Made by a program: the position numbers and the translations under genes. This document shows, piece by piece, positions 1 to 5,075 of a DNA stretch of 5,075 nucleotides (positions within the stretch are counted from its first letter, which is position 1; every line of letters starts with the position of its first letter). The stretch comes from Phycisphaerales bacterium (GTDB lineage: Bacteria; Planctomycetota; Phycisphaerae; Phycisphaerales; SM1A02). The stretch spans positions 1 through 5,075 of the forward strand of contig JASMLY010000033.1 in NCBI GenBank assembly GCA_030748455.1, written 5' to 3'. The notes under the pieces are model-generated. The model did no database searches, was not told the DNA's origin, and saw only the letters and a program-made list of their open reading frames with translations.

Positions 1-113
1 ACTATCTTTGTTGCAACTCGATTAACGTGTTGCCCTCCAGGGCCAGATCCGGTAGTTGCCACAAATTTCAACTCCCTGGAAGGTAGTGTGAGGGAGTTCG
101 TAATTTTTATCAC
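1..113 (-). CDS. arfB: Ribosome-rescue peptidyl-tRNA hydrolase, ArfB/YaeJ type (N-terminal part; gene continues past the left edge)
   Basis: Only the first 37 codons are visible. ArfB enters the empty A site of stalled ribosomes and hydrolyses peptidyl-tRNA with a release-factor-like GGQ loop. The sequence shows SGPGGQHVNRVATKI at residues 23-37, the hallmark of this domain (GGQ = residues 26-28), preceded by a strand-rich start MIKITNSLTLPSREL. Aligned by eye with E. coli YaeJ (MIVIS..., GGQ at the same positions, then HVNK), the N-termini match residue for residue if translation starts at the GTG at 113. An in-frame ATG at 128 would add five residues (MQGKS), but the GTG has the better ribosome site (AAGGA at 124-120, six bases upstream). 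Full-length RF1/RF2 is ruled out because their GGQ lies far from the N-terminus. The C-terminal basic tail that binds the mRNA channel is outside the window. The gene is divergent from the exported-protein gene at 172. Confidence 0.85.
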   Translation of the reverse strand, partial: MIKITNSLTLPSRELKFVATTGSGPGGQHVNRVATKI

Positions 114-119
114 TGATTT

Positions 120-124
120 TCCTT
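120..124 (-). promoter_or_regulatory. Ribosome binding site deciding the GTG start of arfB
   Basis: Read on the minus strand, AAGGA lies six bases before GTG (113-111). The in-frame ATG at 128-126 has no comparable purine-rich site at a suitable distance. This, and alignment with the family N-terminus, is why GTG was chosen. Confidence 0.6.
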
Positions 125-153
125 GCATTCCATCACTAACTTGCTTATATAAT
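123..153 (+). promoter_or_regulatory. Possible sigma-70-like promoter for the exported dockerin protein gene
   Basis: A perfect TATAAT (148-153) stands 24 bases before the ATG at 172, with TTGCAT (123-128) as a -35 candidate at a rather long 19-base spacing. Transcription would begin near 160, leaving a leader of only about 12 bases that starts at the AGGAG ribosome site. On the minus strand the same AT-rich segment reads TATTAT (154-149) and could serve arfB, so the 58-base spacer may hold overlapping divergent promoters. This is consensus matching only. Confidence 0.35.
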
Positions 154-171
154 ACTAACTAGGAGAAATGT

Positions 172-1551
172 ATGTTTAAACCAATAATCACAGTTTCGAC
201 AACCGTCACTGTAGTTGCATCACTTTTAAGTCTTACCTTAGCAGACAAGGAAGAAGCGATAGATAGAGGTGGTAGCCATGAAATTGGTCCTGACGTTGTA
301 TCTTGGTACGCTGGTGGAGGTGGCACAGGGATTGACATGGATATCTATGGTCTACAGGACGGCATCCAATCATTTGCTTTTGGTACAACTTCTTGCAATT
401 TCGGAGACATGGTTGCAGACTGGTACGACAACACAAATCGAGTGCCAGTAATTGCCCAAACGTGCTACCGACTTAAAGATGGTCGCTTCGAACAAATCGG
501 AACTGCTTGGCTTAAGCATTCTTTTTGCGCGGTAAGTGAACCGGGTTGCGGGGATTGCCAAGCGACTAGCTGTGATACGTTGGGAATTGGATGCGCTGAC
601 ACATATTGGGCTGGACTCAACGCTGATGCTATTGCTCCACGCTCAGCCATTAATGCGCATACAGGGTATTACGATTTCCCATTTGATATAGCGCCAACTG
701 GCGATGGATCAATGAAAGGGAAACTACAATTAAAAGTAGATGACATTGACCCCGCTCTGAATGTAGGTGCTGAGTATTTTATCGAAGCCCAATACGTCTC
801 GCCTGATGATGCAGAATGGAATAATCAAGATAACAACGCCTCCTATAAATGGTTTAAGTTCTCAAATTCATTAAACCCTATTGGCTTAAGTTTAACTCAA
901 GTCACAAAACCAGCTATTTATGCGTGGCAATTTTTTGACAACGATGTTGATGTAAGACCTGTGCGAGTTCCAGAAGAAGGTCTTCTTCATATTGGAGTTC
1001 GCGTATACGACAATGGAGATGGGACTTGGGATTATGTTTACGCAGTACACAACCTAAACAGCGACCGAAGTGTTGGATCGTTTACCGTGCCATTAGGAGA
1101 GTGCATTTCCGTAAGTGAAATTGGTTTTAATGACATCGATTACCATAGCGGTGAGATTATCGATGGAACCGATTGGGAAGCCACTATTGAAGTAGATAGT
1201 ATTAAATGGTCAACTGAAACTTATGAGTCGAATGAGTGGGCCAATGCAATTCGATGGGGGAGCATGTACACCTTTTGGTTCACAGCGGATACAGCACCTG
1301 AGTATGGAAATTTAGAATTGGAATTGTTCAAGCCAGGCGGAGTCCCTTCGATGACCCATACTGCTATCGTTCCAAAATGTGCATCAAATTGCACTGGTGA
1401 TGTTGATGACAATGGGTCTGTAGGTATTTCTGACATTCTTCTGATTGTAAGTTACTGGGGGTCCCATAACTCGCAAGCTGATGTGAATGGCGATGGCACT
1501 ATTGATGTCGATGACTTGCTTATTGTGATGTCTGAGTGGGGCTGTGAATAA
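172..1551 (+). CDS. Exported protein of a planctomycete family of unknown function, with C-terminal dockerin-like module
   Basis: A 459-residue protein. Residues 1-24 form a Sec signal peptide: Lys3, a hydrophobic Val/Thr/Leu core, and probable cleavage after LTLA before DKEE. Residues about 40-170 contain FGTTSCNFGD (70-79), a W..NTN segment, YRLKDGRFEQIG (99-110), WLKHSF (113-118) and a cysteine-rich stretch (Cys119, 126, 129, 134, 141), then PRSAINAHTGYYDFPF. Residues about 270-395 carry DYVYAVHNLNSDRS, an NDIDYHSGE segment, NAIRWGSMYTFWF (358-370) and LELFKPGG. From memory these two blocks recur together in many planctomycete exported proteins with no assigned function. Residues 407-459 are a dockerin-like module with two calcium loops (Asp410/412/Asn414/Asp421 and Asp437/Asn439/Asp441/Asp448), each followed by a hydrophobic helix and WG, ending WGCE. 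The start is supported by AGGAG at 161-165, six bases upstream. No catalytic site is recognisable. Probable location is the cell surface or outside; a dockerin implies a protein partner, which is not identified. Confidence 0.9.
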   Translation: MFKPIITVSTTVTVVASLLSLTLADKEEAIDRGGSHEIGPDVVSWYAGGGGTGIDMDIYGLQDGIQSFAFGTTSCNFGDMVADWYDNTNRVPVIAQTCYRLKDGRFEQIGTAWLKHSFCAVSEPGCGDCQATSCDTLGIGCADTYWAGLNADAIAPRSAINAHTGYYDFPFDIAPTGDGSMKGKLQLKVDDIDPALNVGAEYFIEAQYVSPDDAEWNNQDNNASYKWFKFSNSLNPIGLSLTQVTKPAIYAWQFFDNDVDVRPVRVPEEGLLHIGVRVYDNGDGTWDYVYAVHNLNSDRSVGSFTVPLGECISVSEIGFNDIDYHSGEIIDGTDWEATIEVDSIKWSTETYESNEWANAIRWGSMYTFWFTADTAPEYGNLELELFKPGGVPSMTHTAIVPKCASNCTGDVDDNGSVGISDILLIVSYWGSHNSQADVNGDGTIDVDDLLIVMSEWGCE

Positions 1552-1600
1552 AGAGGACCTACATAGATTTTTTGAAATTAAATGTACTCTTAACTGAAGT

Positions 1601-1628
1601 TTGCATCATAAAACGACGATTTTAGAAT
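1601..1628 (+). promoter_or_regulatory. Weak candidate promoter before the small ORF
   Basis: TTGCAT (1601-1606) and TAGAAT (1623-1628) are separated by 16 bases. Transcription would start around 1634-1636, essentially at the ATG at 1633, so if real it would give a leaderless or nearly leaderless message. The sequence is AT-rich and such matches arise easily by chance. Confidence 0.2.
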
Positions 1629-1632
1629 ACCT

Positions 1633-1779
1633 ATGAATTGGGAAAAATTGAAAACCAGATATGGTTGGATCTTCAAAAAAGAAGATATTCTTATGAAAGT
1701 CCTTATTGCCACAAGTGGCTTGTTCATTGGGTTATTGGTTGGGAAGGGCATTCAGGCCCTCTTTTTAACCGTAAGTTAA
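1633..1779 (+). CDS. Possible 48-residue single-span membrane peptide
   Basis: This short frame encodes a peptide beginning MNWEKLKTRYGWIFKKEDIL, then a hydrophobic segment from about residue 23 to 47 (VLIATSGLFIGLLVG...ALFLTV) interrupted by Lys38. The Lys/Arg-rich first 22 residues before a hydrophobic stretch fit a one-pass membrane protein with a cytoplasmic N-terminus; the small residues (G29, G33, G37, G39) could form a helix-packing face. I do not recognise a family. In favour: protein-like charge and hydrophobicity layout, and it fills the gap between converging genes. Against: no clear ribosome site before the ATG, the last 15 bases overlap the nadB 3' end on the other strand, and a terminator-like hairpin lies inside its last codons. 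An internal ATG at 1693 (residue 21, weak AGAAG upstream) would give only the membrane segment. It could be a chance ORF. Confidence 0.35.
   Translation: MNWEKLKTRYGWIFKKEDILMKVLIATSGLFIGLLVGKGIQALFLTVS
1745..1766 (+). terminator. Candidate intrinsic terminator, plus strand
   Basis: AGGGC (1745-1749) pairs perfectly with GCCCT (1756-1760) across the six-base loop ATTCAG, followed by CTTTTT. The stem is only five base pairs but four are G-C. It would end plus-strand transcripts from the exported dockerin gene before they run into the antisense of nadB. It lies inside the possible 48-residue ORF, so one of the two calls is weakened by the other. On the minus strand the stem is not followed by a T-run, so it is not an obvious terminator for nadB. 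Confidence 0.45.
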
Positions 1780-3435
1780 TTTCTGATCGACACCCACATG
1801 TGATGTATTACTTACGATGCAATGGTCATCTACTTCAATACATTCGATAATAGTATGGCATGGGTCGCACAGCTTCGTGTAATCTGTCCGGAAATGTACA
1901 CCTCGTGATTCGCGTCGTTCAGTAGCACCTAAAGTTGCGATGTTAGCTACCGTCAACATGTTAACGAGTTCCCACGCCCGAGGGTGTGAAGGAGCTAACC
2001 GCCGAGCCGCGTCGTACCAAAAAGACAAGTGCTCTCTTGCATCACGTAACAATTCTGCATTTCTTTCCAAGCCAACATCTCTCCACATCAGTGATTTCAT
2101 GGAATAGAGTAAATCAGAAATCCCAAGTTCAATGCCATGGGGAGTAGCGTCTAATGTGCGTCGTAAGATTCTAGAAGGACGGTGTCGAGACCTTGTTCCG
2201 CTTTGAAGTGCGGAACTTGCACCTGCAGCTCCCCCTAACACCATTCCTTCAAGTAGAGAGTTTGAACCCATCCGATTTGCGCCGTGCAAACCACTGCTAG
2301 CACATTCGCCAACTGCCCAGACACCCGGAATTGAAGTGCGGGCTTCATGATCAACATGAATGCCGCCAATCATGTAATGCGCACCTGGGCGAACCGGAAC
2401 GGGGTCTTTTGCAATATCAATCCCAAAGAAACCGCACATCTCGCTTATCCCAGGAAACAAGAGGTGGGGATCACTATCAACTTCTGAAAGGTCCAGATAG
2501 ACATTAGTATCCTGGGTAGCAATCATCTGCCTGAAAACTGCTCGGCTAACAACATCGCGAGGTGCAAGTTCTGCATCGGGATGAGAAGTTGGCATAAACC
2601 GCTCACCATGTCGATCACGAAGGATACCTCCGTGCCCTCGTACAATTTCGCTTATCAACACTCTCGCCGCACCAGCAATGTACAAACAAGTTGGATGAAA
2701 TTGAAAAAATTCTGGGTCACGAATAGTTGCTCCAGCACGAAAGGCCATTGCAACTCCGTCAGCTGTTGCAATTGTTGGATTTGTGGTTTCTCTATAAAGT
2801 TGACCTCCGCCACCTGTTGCTAAAATAATTTGAGTCGACGAAAACAGCACAAGTTTTCCTGAAGCGTCTTGAGCAACAACCCCATACGCTTCACCATCTG
2901 CTGTCACAATATCTAGTGCAAAAGTATTCTGAAACGTAGTTATAAAATCATGCCCAGTAATTGCGTTCGTTAAGACACGTTGCATTTCACGCCCAGTTGC
3001 ATCGCCATGAGCATGTACAACTCGAGCGTGCCTATGTCCACCCTCGCGAGAGCAATCCAAATCACCTTGAGAATTCAAATCAAATTCTGCCCCGAGATAT
3101 AAGAGTTGGTTTACCGCATCTGGCCCGCGCTTTACGACTGTTTCTACTACAGAGGTGTCGCAAAGACCAACCCCAACTTCAAGCGTGTCTTCAATATGAG
3201 ATTCAAATGAATCTCCTTTGGTCATAACAGCTGCCATTCCGCCTTGAGCCATGTTGGTATTGCTGTTGTCTAAAGTAGATTTAGTAACTACCGCAACTGT
3301 TTTGCCTTCACTAGCCGCTGTAAGTGCTGCTGCATCTCCAGCAACGCCTCCGCCTATTATTACAACATCAAAACGATATGCAGGAATAGAGCGTAGATCA
3401 ATTTCCAGAAGATGTCGATCGTACTGCATTGTCAT
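1765..3435 (-). CDS. nadB: L-aspartate oxidase (NadB), first step of de novo NAD synthesis
   Basis: A 556-residue cytoplasmic flavoprotein (E. coli NadB is 540) that oxidises L-aspartate to iminoaspartate using fumarate or oxygen. The N-terminal FAD-binding fold shows VVIIGGGVAGDAAAL (residues 24-38). Next come the AQGGMAAV segment (63-70), SREGGHRHARVVHAHGDATGRE (129-150), the ATGGGGQLY glycine cluster (206-214), EFFQFHPT (242-249), ELAPRDVVSRA (289-299), GAHYMIGG (351-358) and the FAD-proximal GLHGANRMGSNSLLEG (382-397). Residues equivalent to the E. coli active-site set are present: Glu131, His247, Arg293 and His353. The C-terminal helical domain ends with the family signature RRESRGVHFRTDY (507-519). 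These NadB signatures, and nadA next door, favour it over the related succinate dehydrogenase flavoprotein. ATG at 3435 overlaps the nadA stop (ATGA) and has GGAG (3447-3444) eight bases upstream; ATG at 3429 is a possible alternative. The gene appears intact. Confidence 0.96.
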   Translation of the reverse strand: MTMQYDRHLLEIDLRSIPAYRFDVVIIGGGVAGDAAALTAASEGKTVAVVTKSTLDNSNTNMAQGGMAAVMTKGDSFESHIEDTLEVGVGLCDTSVVETVVKRGPDAVNQLLYLGAEFDLNSQGDLDCSREGGHRHARVVHAHGDATGREMQRVLTNAITGHDFITTFQNTFALDIVTADGEAYGVVAQDASGKLVLFSSTQIILATGGGGQLYRETTNPTIATADGVAMAFRAGATIRDPEFFQFHPTCLYIAGAARVLISEIVRGHGGILRDRHGERFMPTSHPDAELAPRDVVSRAVFRQMIATQDTNVYLDLSEVDSDPHLLFPGISEMCGFFGIDIAKDPVPVRPGAHYMIGGIHVDHEARTSIPGVWAVGECASSGLHGANRMGSNSLLEGMVLGGAAGASSALQSGTRSRHRPSRILRRTLDATPHGIELGISDLLYSMKSLMWRDVGLERNAELLRDAREHLSFWYDAARRLAPSHPRAWELVNMLTVANIATLGATERRESRGVHFRTDYTKLCDPCHTIIECIEVDDHCIVSNTSHVGVDQKLTYG

Positions 3436-3447
3436 GACTTAGACTCC
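3432..3447 (-). promoter_or_regulatory. nadA-nadB overlap (ATGA) with internal ribosome site
   Basis: On the minus strand the nadA TGA (3434-3432) overlaps the nadB ATG (3435-3433), sharing four bases as ATGA. GGAG at 3447-3444, within the last nadA codons, sits eight bases before the nadB start. This layout is typical of translational coupling and supports one nadA-nadB transcript. Confidence 0.8.
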
Positions 3448-4787
3448 GTAATTTGAATCATGCGCTCTAGTGCTAATTTCGCATCATCAACCATAACAGC
3501 TCGTTCATCTCCTGTTAACCGTTGTCGTTTTGCCGTCGTCTCATCCACGGTGTCGCCAGCAAGCACTCGATTCAAATCAGGTGCTTCTCCCTTGCGAAGC
3601 AAATCGAGCATACCTGCTAAATGAGGTGGATCATTTCGACTCATCGTGGCACATCCACACCCCGCCTCAGAGGAGGGCACAGAGGTTACCTCAGAGGAGG
3701 CCACAGAGGTTACCTCAGAGGTAATATCTGCAAGATGTGCCACTTGGATGCCTCTAAATGCAGCTTGCTCTTTCAAATTCCGAACAAAATGCCCCTCAGT
3801 CCCCACCGCGAACTTGCTACCTTGGGGGGAGTCCATCACTTCGTTCCACAAGAAAGCGGTGCTTCCAGAGCCATCTGCAACTTGCACTGCTTCAAGTTTT
3901 GATTCAGGGTGAATAATGACGCGCCACCCTTTGTTTTTCCACCAAGCAACTTGTTCAGGAGTAAAGACAGTATGCACGCCGCAGAAACCGCCCCACAAAA
4001 ACATTTCAGCATCATCGAGACCAGAAATTTCTTCCAATTTCCAATCGATGCCTTCATAGAGTGGATTTGGGAACGTCACTACTTTGCTTAAATCCATACC
4101 AAGTTTTGCAGCAGTGTTTCTTCCAAGATGTTCATCGGGAACAAACAGTATTTTTTTGTTTTGCTTCCGTGCCCAGTCAACGACAAGATGCGCGTTAGAA
4201 CTTGTACAAACGGCACCGCCAGTGCGACCCGCGAGTGCTTTGATTCGACCAGACGTATTCATATACGCAACAACAAGTAAATCATCACCATATTTTGCAA
4301 GGAGTTGGTCTTCAATTGGCTTGACCATCCAATCCTTAGCCATCATTTCCATCGTGCAGCCTGCTTTGGGATTGGTAATCCAAACTTGCTGGTCGTCACT
4401 TGCTAGCGTTGCAATAGTTTCAGCCATAAAATGAACTGCTGATTCGACAATTACTTTCTTTTCAGGATTTCTTGATGCCTGCAAGGCAAGTGCGTAACTA
4501 TCTGCAACTTTGCCACCGTAGCGTTCAACCATTTTGACAATTTCCCCACCCATGTAGTAATGAGCGAGCAAAAGCAAACTATCCCCAAAGTGGTCAAGCG
4601 CTGGCTTAATGTAACTATCAAGCCACGGAATAACGCTTTCGGGGGTACGATCAGGCAGGGCGATATATTCCTCTGCGTAGGGTTTAAATTCCTCTTGGTA
4701 CCAGTCCAATGGCAAATCACCTTGGCAAATCGGAATTTCCGGTTGCAAGGTGATGCCTGTGGGTGCTATTGGTTGCGCTCCAGTCAT
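3432..4787 (-). CDS. nadA: Quinolinate synthase (NadA), long form, [4Fe-4S] enzyme
   Basis: A 451-residue cytoplasmic enzyme that condenses iminoaspartate from NadB with dihydroxyacetone phosphate to quinolinate. Compact NadA proteins have about 300-370 residues; the excess here is an N-terminal extension of about 65 residues and a longer C-terminal part. The three homologous domains can be followed: AHYYMGGEI (75-83) and VHFMAETI (118-125); NPKAGCTM (139-146), YMNTSG (175-180) and CTSSNA (194-199), PDEHLGRNTA (217-226); then WGGFCGVHTVFT (265-276), IIHPES (291-296), GSGSTAFL (306-313). Likely cluster ligands are Cys144, Cys269 and one of Cys377/Cys379 in GCGCATMSRNDPP. His293 and Glu295 match the substrate-site HPE motif. 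HYYM replaces the commoner HYYQ; I recall similar HxYM forms in long NadA proteins. Residues 357-372 are two copies of an eight-residue repeat. The start ATG at 4787 is the only reasonable in-frame one, but its ribosome site (GAGG, 4805-4802) is 14 bases away. It probably shares a transcript with nadB and perhaps with the dockerin gene upstream. Confidence 0.95.
   Translation of the reverse strand: MTGAQPIAPTGITLQPEIPICQGDLPLDWYQEEFKPYAEEYIALPDRTPESVIPWLDSYIKPALDHFGDSLLLLAHYYMGGEIVKMVERYGGKVADSYALALQASRNPEKKVIVESAVHFMAETIATLASDDQQVWITNPKAGCTMEMMAKDWMVKPIEDQLLAKYGDDLLVVAYMNTSGRIKALAGRTGGAVCTSSNAHLVVDWARKQNKKILFVPDEHLGRNTAAKLGMDLSKVVTFPNPLYEGIDWKLEEISGLDDAEMFLWGGFCGVHTVFTPEQVAWWKNKGWRVIIHPESKLEAVQVADGSGSTAFLWNEVMDSPQGSKFAVGTEGHFVRNLKEQAAFRGIQVAHLADITSEVTSVASSEVTSVPSSEAGCGCATMSRNDPPHLAGMLDLLRKGEAPDLNRVLAGDTVDETTAKRQRLTGDERAVMVDDAKLALERMIQITESKS
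3665..3721. repeat. 24-base palindromic tandem repeat inside nadA (two full units plus a 9-base third)
   Basis: Units at 3665-3688 and 3689-3712 differ at one base (G/C at 3677/3701), and 3713-3721 repeats the first nine bases. Each unit begins with the palindrome CCTCAGAGG, and the unit junctions form GAGGTTACCTC (3682-3692 and 3706-3716), so the array is made of interleaved inverted repeats. The period is a multiple of three: in NadA it encodes SEVTSVAS (357-364), SEVTSVPS (365-372) and then SE, directly before the GCGC motif. Confidence 0.9.
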
Positions 4788-4801
4788 TAACGCGCATTGT
4801 A

Positions 4802-4805
4802 CCTC
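4802..4805 (-). promoter_or_regulatory. Candidate ribosome binding site before nadA (awkward spacing)
   Basis: Minus-strand AAAGAGGT lies between the upstream dockerin gene and nadA. Its GAGG core is 14 bases from the nadA ATG (4787) but only four bases from another ATG (4797-4795) in a different frame, which opens a 26-codon frame ending at 4717 within nadA. The in-frame stop at 4814-4812 leaves no better upstream nadA start. Confidence 0.4.
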
Positions 4806-4811
4806 TTTACT

Positions 4812-5075
4812 TTATGGACAAGGTCCCCAGTTGCCAACGATGATCAAGACGTCTGAAACGTCAACAACGCCATCACCATTGATATCCGCTGAACCAGAGC
4901 CACCCCATTGATCGATTGCCAAAAGCAGATCGGAAACAGAAACAGATCCGTCTTCATTGACATCACCATCACATGGTTCGCCGCCGCAATCACCTTCTGG
5001 ACCGTCGATGAGCAAGTTACCGCTACCCATTGAGGAACTGCCCCAACCGCCGACTCGAATCATGTACATATTTCC
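4812..5075 (-). CDS. C-terminal end of a second exported protein with dockerin-like module (5' part beyond the right edge)
   Basis: The frame is open to the window edge, so the 87 visible residues are the end of a larger protein; the methionines near the edge are probably internal. The first visible stretch, YMIRVGGWGSSSMGSGNLLI, looks like the last strands of a beta-sandwich repeat (x-IRVGGW...G-x-G-x-L-x-I) common in planctomycete exported proteins. A short Gly/Pro/Cys linker (DGPEGDCGGEP) follows. The last 53 residues (4815-4973) are a dockerin-like module with two calcium loops, DVNEDGSVSVSD and DINGDGVVDVSD, each followed by a hydrophobic helix and WG, ending WGPCP before TAA. It is clearly related to the module of the 459-residue protein at the left of the window. 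Function cannot be inferred without the N-terminal part. The stop is 24 bases upstream of nadA with no terminator between, so the two may be co-transcribed. Confidence 0.85.
   Translation of the reverse strand, partial: GNMYMIRVGGWGSSSMGSGNLLIDGPEGDCGGEPCDGDVNEDGSVSVSDLLLAIDQWGGSGSADINGDGVVDVSDVLIIVGNWGPCP

Noticed and set aside
69..98. Inverted repeat AACTCCCT...AGGGAGTT followed by a T-rich stretch, looking like a plus-strand terminator
   Set aside because: It lies inside the first codons of arfB on the minus strand, has a 14-base loop, and the T-run is offset from the stem; a chance pairing within coding sequence is more likely.
1..162. Plus-strand open frame of 53 codons ending in TAG at 160-162, as if the 3' end of an upstream gene
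   Set aside because: The translation has no recognisable motif, whereas the opposite strand encodes a clear GGQ-domain N-terminus over the same bases.
1638..1850. 70-residue plus-strand ORF (MGKIENQIW...)
   Set aside because: It runs 86 bases into the 3' end of nadB antisense, has no recognisable motif, and is out of frame with the more protein-like 48-residue ORF starting at 1633.
2195..2216. Perfect 7-base inverted repeat GTTCCGC / GCGGAAC with an 8-base loop inside nadB
   Set aside because: It falls in coding sequence for a flexible ALQSGTRSR segment, with no T-run on either strand; a single hairpin of this size is expected by chance.
1765..3435. Flavoprotein considered as a succinate dehydrogenase or fumarate reductase subunit
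   Set aside because: The REGGH, APRD and SRGVHFRTDY signatures and the adjacent nadA fit L-aspartate oxidase, and no sdhB or sdhC genes are near.
3665..3721. The spaced palindromes considered as a CRISPR array or as operator sites
   Set aside because: There are no unique spacers between the repeats, the units are contiguous, and the array keeps the nadA frame open, so it is a coding tandem repeat.
3530..3912. Three overlapping plus-strand ORFs opposite nadA, with repeated RGGHRGYL or EEATEVTS segments
   Set aside because: They are antisense readings of nadA; their repetitive peptides come only from the 24-base tandem repeat at 3665-3721.

Overview
The window looks like a piece of a chromosome from the phylum Planctomycetota, most likely a marine Phycisphaerae-like lineage. 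This rests on two secreted proteins that end in the C-terminal dockerin-like module of these bacteria (two calcium loops, terminal W-G-x-C), on an N-terminal domain I recall mainly from planctomycete proteins, and on moderate, AT-leaning base composition. The assignment is an inference from protein style; there is no rRNA or other phylogenetic marker here.

Layout, left to right. Positions 1-113 (minus) hold the 5' end of a ribosome-rescue peptidyl-tRNA hydrolase gene (arfB/yaeJ type), recognised by its GGQ motif and running off the left edge. It is divergent, across a 58-base spacer, from a plus-strand gene (172-1551) for a 459-residue exported protein with a C-terminal dockerin. Positions 1552-1764 hold a possible 48-residue single-span membrane peptide (1633-1779, plus) and a hairpin plus T-run that may be the plus-strand terminator. 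From 1765 to the right edge everything reads leftward: nadB (L-aspartate oxidase), nadA (quinolinate synthase, overlapping nadB by the four bases ATGA), and, 24 bases upstream of nadA, the 3' end of a second exported dockerin protein that runs off the right edge.

nadA and nadB form the de novo route from aspartate to quinolinate, the precursor of NAD. NadB oxidises L-aspartate to iminoaspartate, and NadA condenses this with dihydroxyacetone phosphate. Their overlap suggests translational coupling. Catalytic and cluster-binding residues are recognisable in both, so the pathway step appears intact; nadC is not in the window.

I see no defence system, mobile element, CRISPR array or RNA gene. 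The points most worth a second look are: a 24-base palindromic tandem repeat inserted in frame just before the third Fe-S cysteine region of NadA; the small membrane ORF whose 3' end coincides with a terminator-like hairpin; the function-unknown family of the 459-residue exported protein; and the unclear translation start arrangement at nadA.
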